Positions 51,030 to 60,247 of a DNA stretch of 64,000 nt are shown here, piece after piece. The notes below the pieces were generated by a model. The model made no database searches. It was not told the DNA's origin and saw nothing but the letters and a program-made list of their open reading frames with translations. A program made the translations under genes and the position numbers. The stretch is from contig NZ_JAPHAV010000005.1 of the NCBI RefSeq assembly GCF_026241335.1, positions 62,001 through 126,000 on the forward strand, given 5' to 3'. The stretch is from Ochrobactrum chromiisoli (GTDB taxonomy: Bacteria > Pseudomonadota > Alphaproteobacteria > Rhizobiales > Rhizobiaceae). The first letter of the stretch is position 1; the number at the start of each line of letters is the position of its first letter.

Positions 51030-52550
51030 ATGAGTGCGACTGAGAAAGAGAACGCTGTTCCGCTTCTCGAAGCGGTATCGCTGTCGAAGTCTTTCGGGCC
51101 GGTTCAGGTTCTCAAGAATATCAACCTGAAAATTTACGGCGGCGAAGTTCACGCGATTATCGGCGAAAACGGCGCTGGCAAATCGACATTGATGAAGCTT
51201 CTTGCCGGTAATGAGCGTCCGACCAGTGGCGAAATTCGCGTTGATGGCAAGCCGATAGCTTTTTCGAACCCGGTGGAGGCCGAGGCGCAGGGTATCGTGC
51301 TCGTGCATCAGGAAATTCTGCTGGCGCCTGATCTCACCGTAGCGCAAAACATCTATTTAGGTCGTGAGCTTTCTAACGGGCTTGTTGTCGATGATAAATC
51401 GATGCGCGAGGGCGCGCGCAAAGCCATTCGTGATCTTGGTGCTGATATTGATCCTGATATCATCGTGGGCCGTTTGTCGATAGCGCAACGTCAACTGGTG
51501 CAGATTGCCCGCGTGCTGCTTGTCCCCCATCGCGTTGTGATTTTCGACGAGCCAACAGCATCGCTGACGCCGGTTGAAACCGAAGCACTGCTGAAGGTTA
51601 TTTGCGATATTCGCGCCAAGGGCGTTGCCGTTCTTTACATCTCCCACCGCCTGCCGGAAGTGAAAGAAATTTCTGATCGGGTCACGGTTCTGCGCGATGG
51701 AACGCTCGTTGCTGCTCACATGACGTCCGAGCTTCAGCCAAATGATATGGCGCGCCTGATGGTTGGCCGTGACGTTGCCAAGCTTTATCCGGACAGATCC
51801 ACCCAGCATGGGCAGGAAAAGTTGCTTGAGGTCGAAGATTTCAGCGTTCCGGGTTATGTCAAAACAGCAAGTTTCACCCTGAGCCGCGGCGAAATTCTGG
51901 GCTTTGCAGGTCTCGTTGGTGCGGGGCGTACCGAGCTTATGGAGGCGGTTGTCGGCCTTCGGCCCGGTAAGGGGCAGGTTCGCCACAATGGCAGGGCAGT
52001 CAATTTCCATAATGCGCATGAAAGTTTGTCTGCGGGGATCGCTTATCTGAGTGAGGACCGAAAAGGCAAAGGCTTGTTGCTTGGCAAAGACCTTGGCATC
52101 AATCTGACATTGGCATCGATCCGCAAGTTTGTCCGCGGTTTGCAGATCGACCGGCAAAAGGAGCGTGTGGCGCTCGATGATGCGATCAAGGAATTTGATA
52201 TTCGCACAGGCCGCAAGGATATTCTGGCCGGTCAACTTTCCGGCGGAAATCAGCAAAAGTTGCTGCTGGCCAAGATGATGATGCTCAATCCCTCTATTGT
52301 CATCATTGATGAACCAACACGTGGCATCGACGTGGGCACGAAAGAGCAGATTTATCAATTCATCGCCAATCTGGCCGATGAAGGAAAATCGATCATCGTT
52401 GTTTCGTCTGAAATGCCAGAATTGATCGGTATATGTGATCGTATCGTCGTCATGCGTGAGGGCCGTATTGCCGGTGAGGTGACCGGTGAGCGCATGAACG
52501 AGCATGATATTGTTGTCCTTGCAACAGGCGTCAGCACGCAAGCAGCATAG
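51030..52550 (+). CDS. Sugar ABC importer ATPase, RbsA type (tandem domains)
   Basis: The 506-residue protein (ATG 51030; an earlier in-frame start at 50997 is possible) has two ATPase domains. The first has Walker A GENGAGKST, the signature-region variant LSIAQRQLVQIARVL and Walker B VVIFDEPTASL. The second has a degenerate Walker A (GLVGAGRTEL), signature LSGGNQQKLLLAKMM and IVIIDEPTRGIDVG. This layout is that of RbsA/XylG/AraG. It pairs with one permease gene and one periplasmic binding protein. Confidence 0.93.
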   Translation: MSATEKENAVPLLEAVSLSKSFGPVQVLKNINLKIYGGEVHAIIGENGAGKSTLMKLLAGNERPTSGEIRVDGKPIAFSNPVEAEAQGIVLVHQEILLAPDLTVAQNIYLGRELSNGLVVDDKSMREGARKAIRDLGADIDPDIIVGRLSIAQRQLVQIARVLLVPHRVVIFDEPTASLTPVETEALLKVICDIRAKGVAVLYISHRLPEVKEISDRVTVLRDGTLVAAHMTSELQPNDMARLMVGRDVAKLYPDRSTQHGQEKLLEVEDFSVPGYVKTASFTLSRGEILGFAGLVGAGRTELMEAVVGLRPGKGQVRHNGRAVNFHNAHESLSAGIAYLSEDRKGKGLLLGKDLGINLTLASIRKFVRGLQIDRQKERVALDDAIKEFDIRTGRKDILAGQLSGGNQQKLLLAKMMMLNPSIVIIDEPTRGIDVGTKEQIYQFIANLADEGKSIIVVSSEMPELIGICDRIVVMREGRIAGEVTGERMNEHDIVVLATGVSTQAA

Positions 52551-52566
52551 ATAAAAAGGGGAGTGA

Positions 52567-53568
52567 ATGACTGACGTAGTGAATGACAAGAGCAAAGCGC
52601 CGAAGACGTCAAAAGACTGGGATTTAAGGGCGATCGCGCCTTTTATTGCGCTGCTTTTGCTGCTTGTTCTCGGAACGCTTGCCAATCCGAATTTCATCAG
52701 CATCGACAATTTGCTGAATGTTGCAACGCGCAGTGCTTTCATCGCAATCATTGCGCTGGGCGCGACTTATGTCATCTCATCGGGAGGGCTTGACCTCTCG
52801 GTTGGTGCCATGGCTGCCTTTGTCGGCAGCATCATGATTTTGTTCATGAATAGCGGCGTTATTGCCGATCCGGTGATGATGTTGATCGCGGCCGTGCTTT
52901 TGGCCGTGGTTGTGGGTGCGCTGTGCGGGCTGACCAACGGATTGATCACCACTCTAGGCGGAATTGAGCCCTTTATCGCAACACTTGGCACGATGGGCAT
53001 CTATCGCGGTCTGACGACATGGCTGTCGCAGGGCGGGGCTATTACGCTGCGCAATCCAGAGATCCAGTCGCTTTACCGTCCTGTTTATTTCGGTGATGTG
53101 TTTGGTGTGCCAATTCCGGTCATTGCGATTTTCGTAACGGCAGCAATTGCGGCCTTTGTGCTCTATCGCACGCGCTATGGACGGCATGTCATTGCGGTCG
53201 GCTCCAGCGAAGATGTCGCGCGCTATTCGGGTATTTCTGTCAGGCGCGTTCGCACCATTGCTTATGTTGTGCAGGGCCTTTGCGTGGCTGTCGCCGTCTT
53301 GCTTTATGTTCCACGACTGGGTTCGACTTCCGCCACGACCGGCATGTTGTGGGAGCTTCAGGCAATTACAGCCGTTGTGGTTGGCGGTACGGCTTTGCGC
53401 GGTGGCGTGGGGCGCGTCTGGGGCACGATCTGCGGCGCCTTCATTCTCGAAATCGTCGGTAATATCATGCTGCTTTCCAACTTCATCAGCGAATATCTGA
53501 TCGGCGCCATTCAAGGTGCGATCATCATTATCGCTATGTTGGTGCAACGCTCGCTCTCGCGACGATGA
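52567..53568 (+). CDS. Sugar ABC importer permease, RbsC type
   Basis: The 333-residue inner-membrane protein has about ten hydrophobic segments. RbsC-type features include FISIDNLLNVATRSAFIAIIALGATYVISSGGLDLSVGAM and VGSSEDVARYSGISVRRVRTIAYVVQGL, with the C-terminal TAVVVGGTALRGGVGRVWGTICGAFILEIVGN. It starts behind GGGGAGTG, 16 bases after the ATPase gene. Confidence 0.93.
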   Translation: MTDVVNDKSKAPKTSKDWDLRAIAPFIALLLLLVLGTLANPNFISIDNLLNVATRSAFIAIIALGATYVISSGGLDLSVGAMAAFVGSIMILFMNSGVIADPVMMLIAAVLLAVVVGALCGLTNGLITTLGGIEPFIATLGTMGIYRGLTTWLSQGGAITLRNPEIQSLYRPVYFGDVFGVPIPVIAIFVTAAIAAFVLYRTRYGRHVIAVGSSEDVARYSGISVRRVRTIAYVVQGLCVAVAVLLYVPRLGSTSATTGMLWELQAITAVVVGGTALRGGVGRVWGTICGAFILEIVGNIMLLSNFISEYLIGAIQGAIIIIAMLVQRSLSRR

Positions 53569-53679
53569 AATGCCGGGGTGCGATGTCAGGTATGTCACAC
53601 CCCGAATGACAAGTTTGACAGGATTGAAGGGGCGGTCCGGTCACAAAGGGTAAAGCCCCCGACCACTTGGGAGGAAAAA

Positions 53680-54642
53680 ATGCGAGGAAAGTTTTTAAGT
53701 CTGGCTTTTGCTGCTTTGACAGCCGGAGCTGTGGCCGTCACCGGCATGGCAAGCGCTCAGGACAAGAAGGTAACGATCGGCGTCTCGATTCCTGCTGCGG
53801 ATCATGGCTGGACCGCTGGTGTCGTCTATCATGCGGATCGTGTGGCCAAGCTTTTGATGCAAGAGCATCCGGGGCTTAACGTGATCGTCAAGACATCGCC
53901 CGATGCTGCCAGTCAGGCAAATGCGTTGCAGGATCTTGCCGTTCAGGGGCTTGATGGGCTTGTCGTCTTGCCGACCGATCCTGATCCACTGGTCAATGCA
54001 ATCAAGGAAATCAAGGACAAGGGTACTTTTGTTGCGCTTGTTGACCGTGCGCCAAGCAATAACGACAATTCGATCCGCGATCTTTACGTCGCGGGCAACA
54101 ATCCGGCGCTCGGACAGGTTGCAGGCGAATATATCGCTAAAAATATGCCCGATGCTCAGGTTGTGGTCATTCGCGGTATGCCGATCCCGATCGATCAGCA
54201 GCGTCAGGACGGCTTTGACAAGGGTATTGAAGGCTCCAACGTCAAGGTCCTTGATCGCCAGTATGGCAACTGGAATCGCGATGATGCTTTCCGCGTGATG
54301 CAGGACTTCCTGACCAAATATCCGAAGATCGATGTCGTCTGGTGTCAAGATGACGACATGGCAGTTGGTGTGCTTGAGGCCATCAAACAGGCCAATCGTG
54401 ATGATATTCAGTATGTTATCGGTGGCGCGGGTTCCAAGGACATGATCAAGAAAGTCATGGACGGCGACAAGCTCATGCCGGTTGATGTGCTTTATCCGCC
54501 TGCGATGGTTTCAACAGCCATGCAGCTGGTAGCCGGTCACTTCTACGATCAGATTCCGGTCAGCGGCGAGTATATTCTCGATGCAACACTGATCACCAAG
54601 GACAATGCCGAGCAGTTCTACTTCCCGGATTCACCGTTCTAA
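53680..54642 (+). CDS. Sugar ABC importer periplasmic binding protein
   Basis: The 320-residue protein starts at ATG 53680 behind GGGAGG. It has a signal peptide cleaved near GMASAQ and a type I periplasmic-binding fold (VTIGVSIPAADHGWTAGVVYHADR, ALQDLAVQGLDGLVVLPTDPDPL, DVVWCQDDDMAVGVLEAIKQ). It is RbsB-like; the ligand cannot be read from sequence. The downstream isomerase and dehydrogenase genes suggest a polyol, ketose or oxidised sugar. Confidence 0.92.
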   Translation: MRGKFLSLAFAALTAGAVAVTGMASAQDKKVTIGVSIPAADHGWTAGVVYHADRVAKLLMQEHPGLNVIVKTSPDAASQANALQDLAVQGLDGLVVLPTDPDPLVNAIKEIKDKGTFVALVDRAPSNNDNSIRDLYVAGNNPALGQVAGEYIAKNMPDAQVVVIRGMPIPIDQQRQDGFDKGIEGSNVKVLDRQYGNWNRDDAFRVMQDFLTKYPKIDVVWCQDDDMAVGVLEAIKQANRDDIQYVIGGAGSKDMIKKVMDGDKLMPVDVLYPPAMVSTAMQLVAGHFYDQIPVSGEYILDATLITKDNAEQFYFPDSPF

Positions 54643-54651
54643 TATTCAAAT

Positions 54652-54674
54652 GCGCGCCCGGTTCACGGGCGCGC
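54652..54674 (+). promoter_or_regulatory. GC-rich hairpin between binding-protein and isomerase genes
   Basis: GCGCGCCCG (54652-54660) and CGGGCGCGC (54666-54674) form a perfect 9-base stem with a 5-base loop, ten bases after the binding-protein stop. No T run follows. Such hairpins often stabilise the upstream mRNA, raising the amount of binding protein relative to distal genes. Confidence 0.65.
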
Positions 54675-54720
54675 GGTTGCACAAATTCAATAAAGTTGCG
54701 TTCGATTTGGAGGACTTTTG

Positions 54721-55773
54721 ATGAAAACGATCAAGGGGCCGGGGATTTTTCTCGGGCAGTTTGCTGGCGATGAAGCGCCATTTAATACATGGGATGGCAT
54801 TACCAAATGGGCTGCGGAAAAGGGCTATGCGGGTGTGCAGGTGCCGACCTGGGCAAGCCAGTTGATCGATCTTAAAAAGGCTTCCGAATCCAAAGATTAC
54901 TGTGACGAATTTGCCGGTGTCGCGCGTGAAAACGGCGTGGAAGTGACAGAGCTTTCCACCCATCTGCAAGGTCAACTTGTTGCTGTTCATCCGGCCTATG
55001 ATGAAGCATTTGATGGTTTTGCTGTGCCGGAAGTGCGCGGTAATCCCAAAGCCCGTCAGGCATGGGCGGTTGAGCAGGTGAAGATGGCCATCCGCGCCTC
55101 GCGCAATTTGGGCATTGGCGCTCATGCAACATTCTCAGGTGCTTTGGCGTGGCCGTTTATCTACCCATGGCCGCAGCGTCCCGCTGGTCTGGTTGAGACT
55201 GCTTTTGACGAATTGGCACGCCGCTGGTTACCGATCCTTGATCATGCAGATGAGCATGGGGTAGACATCTGCTACGAAATCCATCCGGGCGAAGACCTGC
55301 ATGACGGTGTGACGTTTGAAATGTTCCTTGAGCGGGTGAAGAACCACCCGCGTGCGAACATGCTTTATGATCCGTCGCATTATGTGCTGCAATGTCTGGA
55401 TTATCTCGACAATATCGACATTTACAAAGACCGTATCAAGATGTTCCACGTCAAGGATGCCGAGTTTAATCCGACAGGTCGGCAGGGTGTCTATGGCGGT
55501 TATCAGGGCTGGGTTAATCGCGCTGGCCGTTTCCGTTCGCTGGGTGACGGACAGGTTGATTTTGGCGCAGTGTTCTCGAAAATGGCTGCCAATGATTTCG
55601 ATGGCTGGGCGGTTGTTGAGTGGGAATGTGCGCTCAAGCATCCTGAAGATGGTGCGCGTGAAGGTGCGGAGTTTGTGAAACACCATATCATTCGCGTGAC
55701 GGAAAAAGCCTTTGATGATTTTGCCGCTGGCGGAACCGATGATGCAGCCAACCGGCGTATGCTCGGACTTTGA
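54721..55773 (+). CDS. Sugar isomerase/epimerase-type TIM-barrel protein
   Basis: The 350-residue protein starts at ATG 54721 behind GGAGG. It has the xylose-isomerase-like/AP endonuclease 2 TIM-barrel fold. Likely metal ligands are visible in CYEIHPGEDL (Glu), MLYDPSHYVLQ (Asp/His), KMFHVKDAEF (His/Asp) and WAVVEWECALK (Glu). Homologues act as ketose isomerases, epimerases or dehydratases. The adjacent Gfo/Idh/MocA dehydrogenase suggests oxidation followed by isomerisation. The substrate is unknown. Confidence 0.87.
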   Translation: MKTIKGPGIFLGQFAGDEAPFNTWDGITKWAAEKGYAGVQVPTWASQLIDLKKASESKDYCDEFAGVARENGVEVTELSTHLQGQLVAVHPAYDEAFDGFAVPEVRGNPKARQAWAVEQVKMAIRASRNLGIGAHATFSGALAWPFIYPWPQRPAGLVETAFDELARRWLPILDHADEHGVDICYEIHPGEDLHDGVTFEMFLERVKNHPRANMLYDPSHYVLQCLDYLDNIDIYKDRIKMFHVKDAEFNPTGRQGVYGGYQGWVNRAGRFRSLGDGQVDFGAVFSKMAANDFDGWAVVEWECALKHPEDGAREGAEFVKHHIIRVTEKAFDDFAAGGTDDAANRRMLGL

Positions 55774-55782
55774 GGAAACACG

Positions 55783-56955
55783 ATGACCATTGAAGCAAAA
55801 ACCAAAGAAACCGCCAATCCACGCATTCGTTTGGGTATGGTTGGCGGTGGTGCCGGTGCGTTTATCGGCGGTGTGCATCGTATGGCATCCCGTCTCGATA
55901 ACCGCTTTGAACTGGTGGCCGGCGCATTGTCCTCCTCGCCTGAAAAGGCACAAGTTTCGGGACGCGAACTTGGGCTTGCGGAAGATCGTATTTACTCAAG
56001 CTATAAGGAAATGGCGATCCGCGAAGCACGCCTTAAGAATGGCATTGAAGCGGTGGCGATCGTGACGCCAAACCACGTGCATTACGATGCGGCAAAGGAG
56101 TTTCTGCGCCGCGGCATTCATGTGATTTGCGACAAGCCGCTGACCTCGACTTTGGCTGATGCAAAGAAGCTCAAGAAAGTGGCCGATGAGAGCGGCGCAT
56201 TGTTTGTGCTTACGCATAATTACACCGGCTATCCGATGGTTCGTCAGGCGCGTGAGATGATCGCTAATGGTGAGCTTGGCGATCTGCGCGTTGTGCAGGT
56301 GGAATATGCGCAGGACTGGCTCACCGAAGCGGTTGAGGAAACAGGTGCCAAGGGGGCTGTCTGGCGCACCGATCCGGCGCAATCCGGTCTTGGTGGCGCA
56401 ACGGGTGATATCGGTACCCATGCGTTCAACCTTGCATCCTTTGTCACCGGCCTGACGCTGGACAGCCTGGCGGCTGATCTCGATAGCTTTGTTGCGGGGC
56501 GTCGTCTTGACGATAATGCCCATGTGATGCTGCGTTTTGCAGGTGGTGCTAAGGGTATGCTCTGGTGCAGTCAGGTGGCACCGGGCAATGAAAATGCGCT
56601 GCGGCTGCGTGTTTATGGCACCAAAGGCGGCATTGAATGGGCGCAGGAAGATCCAAACCGGCTGTGGTTTACACCGTTTGGTGAACAGAAGCGCCTAATC
56701 ACCCGTGGTGGTGCGGGTGTCGGGGATGCCGCAACACGTGTCACGCGTATTCCGAGCGGTCATCCGGAAGGCTATCTTGAAGCTTTTGCGACGATCTACA
56801 GTGAAGCTGCCAATGCTATTCAGGCGCGACGCGACAATACAAAACCTGAGAGTGCGGTGATCTATCCGACTGTCGATGATGGCGTGAAGGGCGTTGCCTT
56901 CATTGACGCTTGCGTGCGATCGTCTAATAAAAATGGCGGATGGGTCAGTCTTTGA
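55783..56955 (+). CDS. Gfo/Idh/MocA-family oxidoreductase
   Basis: This 390-residue NAD(P)-dependent sugar dehydrogenase has an N-terminal Rossmann fold with LGMVGGGAGAFIGGVHRMA (GxGxxG-type variant), the cofactor motif HVICDKPLTSTLADAKKLK (the EKP motif as DKP) and the substrate-domain motif GGATGDIGTHAFNLASFVTGL with the catalytic His. It starts nine bases after the isomerase gene and is the last gene of the sugar operon. Confidence 0.92.
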   Translation: MTIEAKTKETANPRIRLGMVGGGAGAFIGGVHRMASRLDNRFELVAGALSSSPEKAQVSGRELGLAEDRIYSSYKEMAIREARLKNGIEAVAIVTPNHVHYDAAKEFLRRGIHVICDKPLTSTLADAKKLKKVADESGALFVLTHNYTGYPMVRQAREMIANGELGDLRVVQVEYAQDWLTEAVEETGAKGAVWRTDPAQSGLGGATGDIGTHAFNLASFVTGLTLDSLAADLDSFVAGRRLDDNAHVMLRFAGGAKGMLWCSQVAPGNENALRLRVYGTKGGIEWAQEDPNRLWFTPFGEQKRLITRGGAGVGDAATRVTRIPSGHPEGYLEAFATIYSEAANAIQARRDNTKPESAVIYPTVDDGVKGVAFIDACVRSSNKNGGWVSL

Positions 56956-56970
56956 CATGAAATAAAACCG

Positions 56971-57001
56971 AAAAAACGCCGTCCTTTTGGGCGGCGTTTT
57001 T
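56971..57001 (+). terminator. Rho-independent terminator of the sugar ABC operon
   Basis: AAAAAACGCCGTCC (56971-56984) folds on GGGCGGCGTTTTT (56989-57001) with a short loop and a T run, 15 bases after the dehydrogenase stop codon. Confidence 0.88.
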
Positions 57002-57156
57002 GCTATGTCGTCAAAGCTTGTTGGATGACACAGCTCATCTGCCGTAGAAAAGCCATCTTGATTTCATGTTTGTCCGAAATGTGCCTGATAAAGCCAACCA
57101 GTTTTCGGTCGTCGCTGTAGGGTGCGCGAATTCAATACCGTTCGAAAGCGTGTACC

Positions 57157-58812
57157 ATGCAGAAATTCCGTCCTGTGATTGCCAGCGGACCGCTGTGCCT
57201 TTTAACGGCACTTTATGTGCTCATTTTTACAAACACATCGTTCTGGCGCGCGGCCGGAAATTTTTATGCCGATTCACCGCTCAGGCTTGCAGGCATAGTC
57301 GTCGTTGTTTTGCTGCTTTATGTGGCACTTTTTGTTTTGTTTTCCGCGAAATATGTCATCAAGCCGATGCTGATATTTTTCATATTGGTCGCGGCTGGCG
57401 GTTCTTACTTCACAGATACCTTTGGCACAATTATCGATAAATATGTCATTGAAGCGGCGCTGACGACAACGCAGGCTGAATCCGGCGCACTGCTTACGCC
57501 AAGCTTTATGTGGCACATGTTTCTTTACGGTGTTGTGCCTTCTTTATTCATCGTATGGGTTCGCGTTAAACATCGACCCATTCTGGGTAAATTGCTGGTC
57601 AATACAGGCGTTATCCTAAGTTGCGTCATAGCATCGCTTGTCATCATTGGTACGAATTACGCGGCTTATTCATCGATGTTTCGTGAGCATGGTGCTGATA
57701 TCATGCAAAAGCTTATGCCAAGCACACCGATTGCCAGCACGATCCAATATGTATCGCATGTTTATAAAAACCGCTCTATTGTGATGGAGCCGCTTGGGTT
57801 GGATGCGCGGCAGGCGCTGACGCAATTGCCGGGAGGCAAAAAGCTTGTCACCGTTGTCGTCGTGGGCGAAACAGCACGTGCGCAGAATTTCAGCCTCAAT
57901 GGCTATGCGCGGGAAACCAATCCTGAATTGAAGCAGCGCGACGTTATTGCCTTCACCGATACGACGAGTTGTGGCACGGAAACCTCTGTGTCTGTGCCTT
58001 GCATGTTTTCGCCTTTCACCCGCAAGGATTATTCCAATACGAAATTTCGCGGTTCGGAAAACCTGATGGATGTGCTTAAACATGCAGGTGTCGACGTGAG
58101 CTGGTATGAGAATAATACCGGCAGCAAGGGCGTTGCCGAGCGGATCAAACTCATTGATTTGCAGGGTGCACAAGACAAGCGTTACTGCGACGGCGGCGAA
58201 TGCATTGATCAGATTCTGGTCGATAATTTGTCAAAGGCACTGGATGACATATCGCAAAATACGACGATCGTTCTGCATATGACGGGCAGTCACGGTCCGG
58301 CTTATTATCGCCGCTATCCGGCGGAATATGCAGGTTTTACGCCGGATTGCCGCTCGAATGATTTCGCAAAATGCTCGCGGGAAGAAATTGTCAACGCCTA
58401 TGACAATTCGATCCTCTATACGGATCATATTCTCTCGGAGATCATCGATCTTCTCAAAGCGCATGAGGACAAGCTTGCACCCGCGATGATTTATATGTCT
58501 GATCATGGCGAGTCGCTTGGCGAAGACGGTCTTTACCTTCACGCCGCGCCCTATTTCATCGCGCCATCGCAGCAGACGCATGTTCCCTTCATTACATGGT
58601 TTGCGCCTGATTATGTCGCGGATATGGGACTCAATCTTGTTTGTCTGCGCAAGACAGCGGGCGAGCCATCATCGCATGATAATCTGTTTCATACTGTGCT
58701 CGGCATGATGGCGGTAAAGACGTCGGCTTATGATCAGAAACTTGATCGATTTGCGGCCTGCCGGACACCGCATAATGTCGTGTTGCAAGAGCCGCAGGGA
58801 TCAAAGAGCTAA
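57157..58812 (+). CDS. Lipid A phosphoethanolamine transferase, EptA type
   Basis: This 551-residue inner-membrane enzyme transfers phosphoethanolamine from phosphatidylethanolamine to lipid A or LPS core. The N-terminal part has about five membrane helices. The periplasmic sulfatase-like domain has the nucleophile Thr239 in VGETARAQNFSLNGY, a TTSCGTETSVSVPCMFS block, HMTGSHGPAYYRRYP and YMSDHGESLGEDGLYLHAAPY. In Brucella a related enzyme (LptA) modifies lipid A and affects polymyxin sensitivity. It stands alone between terminators. A 155-base stretch (57002-57156) before it shows no clear promoter. Confidence 0.93.
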   Translation: MQKFRPVIASGPLCLLTALYVLIFTNTSFWRAAGNFYADSPLRLAGIVVVVLLLYVALFVLFSAKYVIKPMLIFFILVAAGGSYFTDTFGTIIDKYVIEAALTTTQAESGALLTPSFMWHMFLYGVVPSLFIVWVRVKHRPILGKLLVNTGVILSCVIASLVIIGTNYAAYSSMFREHGADIMQKLMPSTPIASTIQYVSHVYKNRSIVMEPLGLDARQALTQLPGGKKLVTVVVVGETARAQNFSLNGYARETNPELKQRDVIAFTDTTSCGTETSVSVPCMFSPFTRKDYSNTKFRGSENLMDVLKHAGVDVSWYENNTGSKGVAERIKLIDLQGAQDKRYCDGGECIDQILVDNLSKALDDISQNTTIVLHMTGSHGPAYYRRYPAEYAGFTPDCRSNDFAKCSREEIVNAYDNSILYTDHILSEIIDLLKAHEDKLAPAMIYMSDHGESLGEDGLYLHAAPYFIAPSQQTHVPFITWFAPDYVADMGLNLVCLRKTAGEPSSHDNLFHTVLGMMAVKTSAYDQKLDRFAACRTPHNVVLQEPQGSKS

Positions 58813-58852
58813 AGAGAGCTTTGCGTGTCTGAAAGTCTTTCGAAGTTTAAAA

Positions 58853-58881
58853 GAAAACCCCGCTCATTGAGCGGGGTTTTC
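58853..58881. terminator. Bidirectional terminator between eptA-type gene and xylA
   Basis: GAAAACCCCGCTC (58853-58865) and GAGCGGGGTTTTC (58869-58881) form a perfect 13-base stem with a 3-base loop. A and T runs on both sides suit both the plus-strand eptA-type gene and the minus-strand xylA gene, which ends 15 bases away. Confidence 0.93.
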
Positions 58882-58895
58882 TGTTTTGCGTATGA

Positions 58896-60203
58896 TTAAA
58901 CGTAGCGGTTGACCACGTTTTCCAGATATTCCTGACGGCCAGATTTTGGCTGCGGATTGATATCCTTTGCTTCGACTTCTGACGTGATTTGCTCCAGCGA
59001 TAGGCCCGTTGCAAGCTTTTTGCCAAAATCGCTCGACCATCCTGCATAACGCTCATCGAGAGGCTTGGACAGCGCGCCGTCTTCCAGCATACGAGCGGCA
59101 GCCTTGAGGCCGCGGGCGCAGCAATCCATGCCGCCGATGTGGCCAATCAGAAGATCCTGTGGATCAAGCGACTGACGGCGCAGTTTGGCGTCGAAATTGG
59201 TGCCACCATTCTTGAAGCCGCCGTCGAGCAGAACCTGATAATAGGCCAGCGCCATTTCCGGCACATTGTTCGGGAACTGATCCGTGTCCCAGCCCGACTG
59301 ATAGTCGTTGCGGTTCATATCGATAGACCCGAGAATACCGAGGCTGCGGGCCAGTGCCAGTTCATGCTCGAACGAATGGCCTGCAAGGATGGCATGGCCC
59401 TGTTCGATATTGACCTTCACTTCATTTTCAAGGCCATAGCGCTTGAGGAAGCCGTAAACCGTTGCCACATCATAATCATATTGATGCTTGGTTGGCTCCT
59501 GCGGCTTTGGCTCAATCAGGATCGTGCCCTTGAAGCCGATCTTGTGCTTGTACTCAACCACCAGATTGAGGAAACGGCCCATATTGTCGAGCTCGCGACC
59601 GAGATCTGTATTGAGCAGGGTTTCATAACCCTCGCGACCGCCCCAAAGCACATAATTATCACCGCCAAGGCGCTTGGTTGCATCCATACACGTTTTGACG
59701 GTAGCAGCGGCGAAGGCGAACACTTCAGGGTCGGGATTTGTTGCCGCACCTGACATATAGCGGCGGTGCGAGAAGAGATTGGCGGTGCCCCACAGAAGCT
59801 TGATGCCGGTTTCCGCCTGCTTCTTTTCAAAGATATCGACGATTGCTTCGAGGTTGCGGGTATTTTCGGCAAAGTTATTGCCTTCCGGGCGCACATCGGC
59901 ATCGTGGAAGCAATAGAAAGGCGCGCCGAGAAGCGAAAAGAATTCGAATGCCACATCCGCTTTTAGCTTTGCAGCTTCAAGACCATCCTTATACCACGGG
60001 CGATCGAATGTACGCCCACCGAACGGATCGCCGCCTTCCCATGCGAATGTGTGCCAATAGGCGACCGCAAAACGCAGGTGATCTTCAAGGCGCTTGCCAA
60101 GGACGATTTCGTCCGGGTTGTAGTGGCGGAACGCCAGCGGATTATCGCTGTCTGGTCCTTCGTAACGTATTTTCTGGATGTCGCCGAAAAATCCGGTGCT
60201 CAT
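58896..60203 (-). CDS. xylA: Xylose isomerase XylA
   Basis: XylA converts D-xylose to D-xylulose in the cytoplasm with two divalent metals. The 435-residue product has the family blocks [18 protein letters not shown] with the catalytic His, [21 protein letters not shown], and [18 protein letters not shown] with metal-binding Glu. ATG at 60203 is favoured over 60206 on spacing to GGAGG. Length and sequence fit group II xylose isomerases and closely recall Brucella XylA. It is followed, on the same strand, by a bidirectional terminator. Confidence 0.97.
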   Translation of the reverse strand: MSTGFFGDIQKIRYEGPDSDNPLAFRHYNPDEIVLGKRLEDHLRFAVAYWHTFAWEGGDPFGGRTFDRPWYKDGLEAAKLKADVAFEFFSLLGAPFYCFHDADVRPEGNNFAENTRNLEAIVDIFEKKQAETGIKLLWGTANLFSHRRYMSGAATNPDPEVFAFAAATVKTCMDATKRLGGDNYVLWGGREGYETLLNTDLGRELDNMGRFLNLVVEYKHKIGFKGTILIEPKPQEPTKHQYDYDVATVYGFLKRYGLENEVKVNIEQGHAILAGHSFEHELALARSLGILGSIDMNRNDYQSGWDTDQFPNNVPEMALAYYQVLLDGGFKNGGTNFDAKLRRQSLDPQDLLIGHIGGMDCCARGLKAAARMLEDGALSKPLDERYAGWSSDFGKKLATGLSLEQITSEVEAKDINPQPKSGRQEYLENVVNRYV

Positions 60204-60247
60204 CATGCTCCTCCAATGTTGATGTGAGTGTGCTGTGCTCTTGCTTG

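Noticed and set aside
51357-52751. A 464-codon open frame on the minus strand
   Set aside because: It is antisense to the RbsA-type ATPase and the start of the permease gene, which both carry clear family motifs; its translation has no recognisable domain and reflects codon-bias shadowing.
59139-59753. A 204-codon plus-strand open frame
   Set aside because: It is antisense to xylA, whose motifs are unambiguous.
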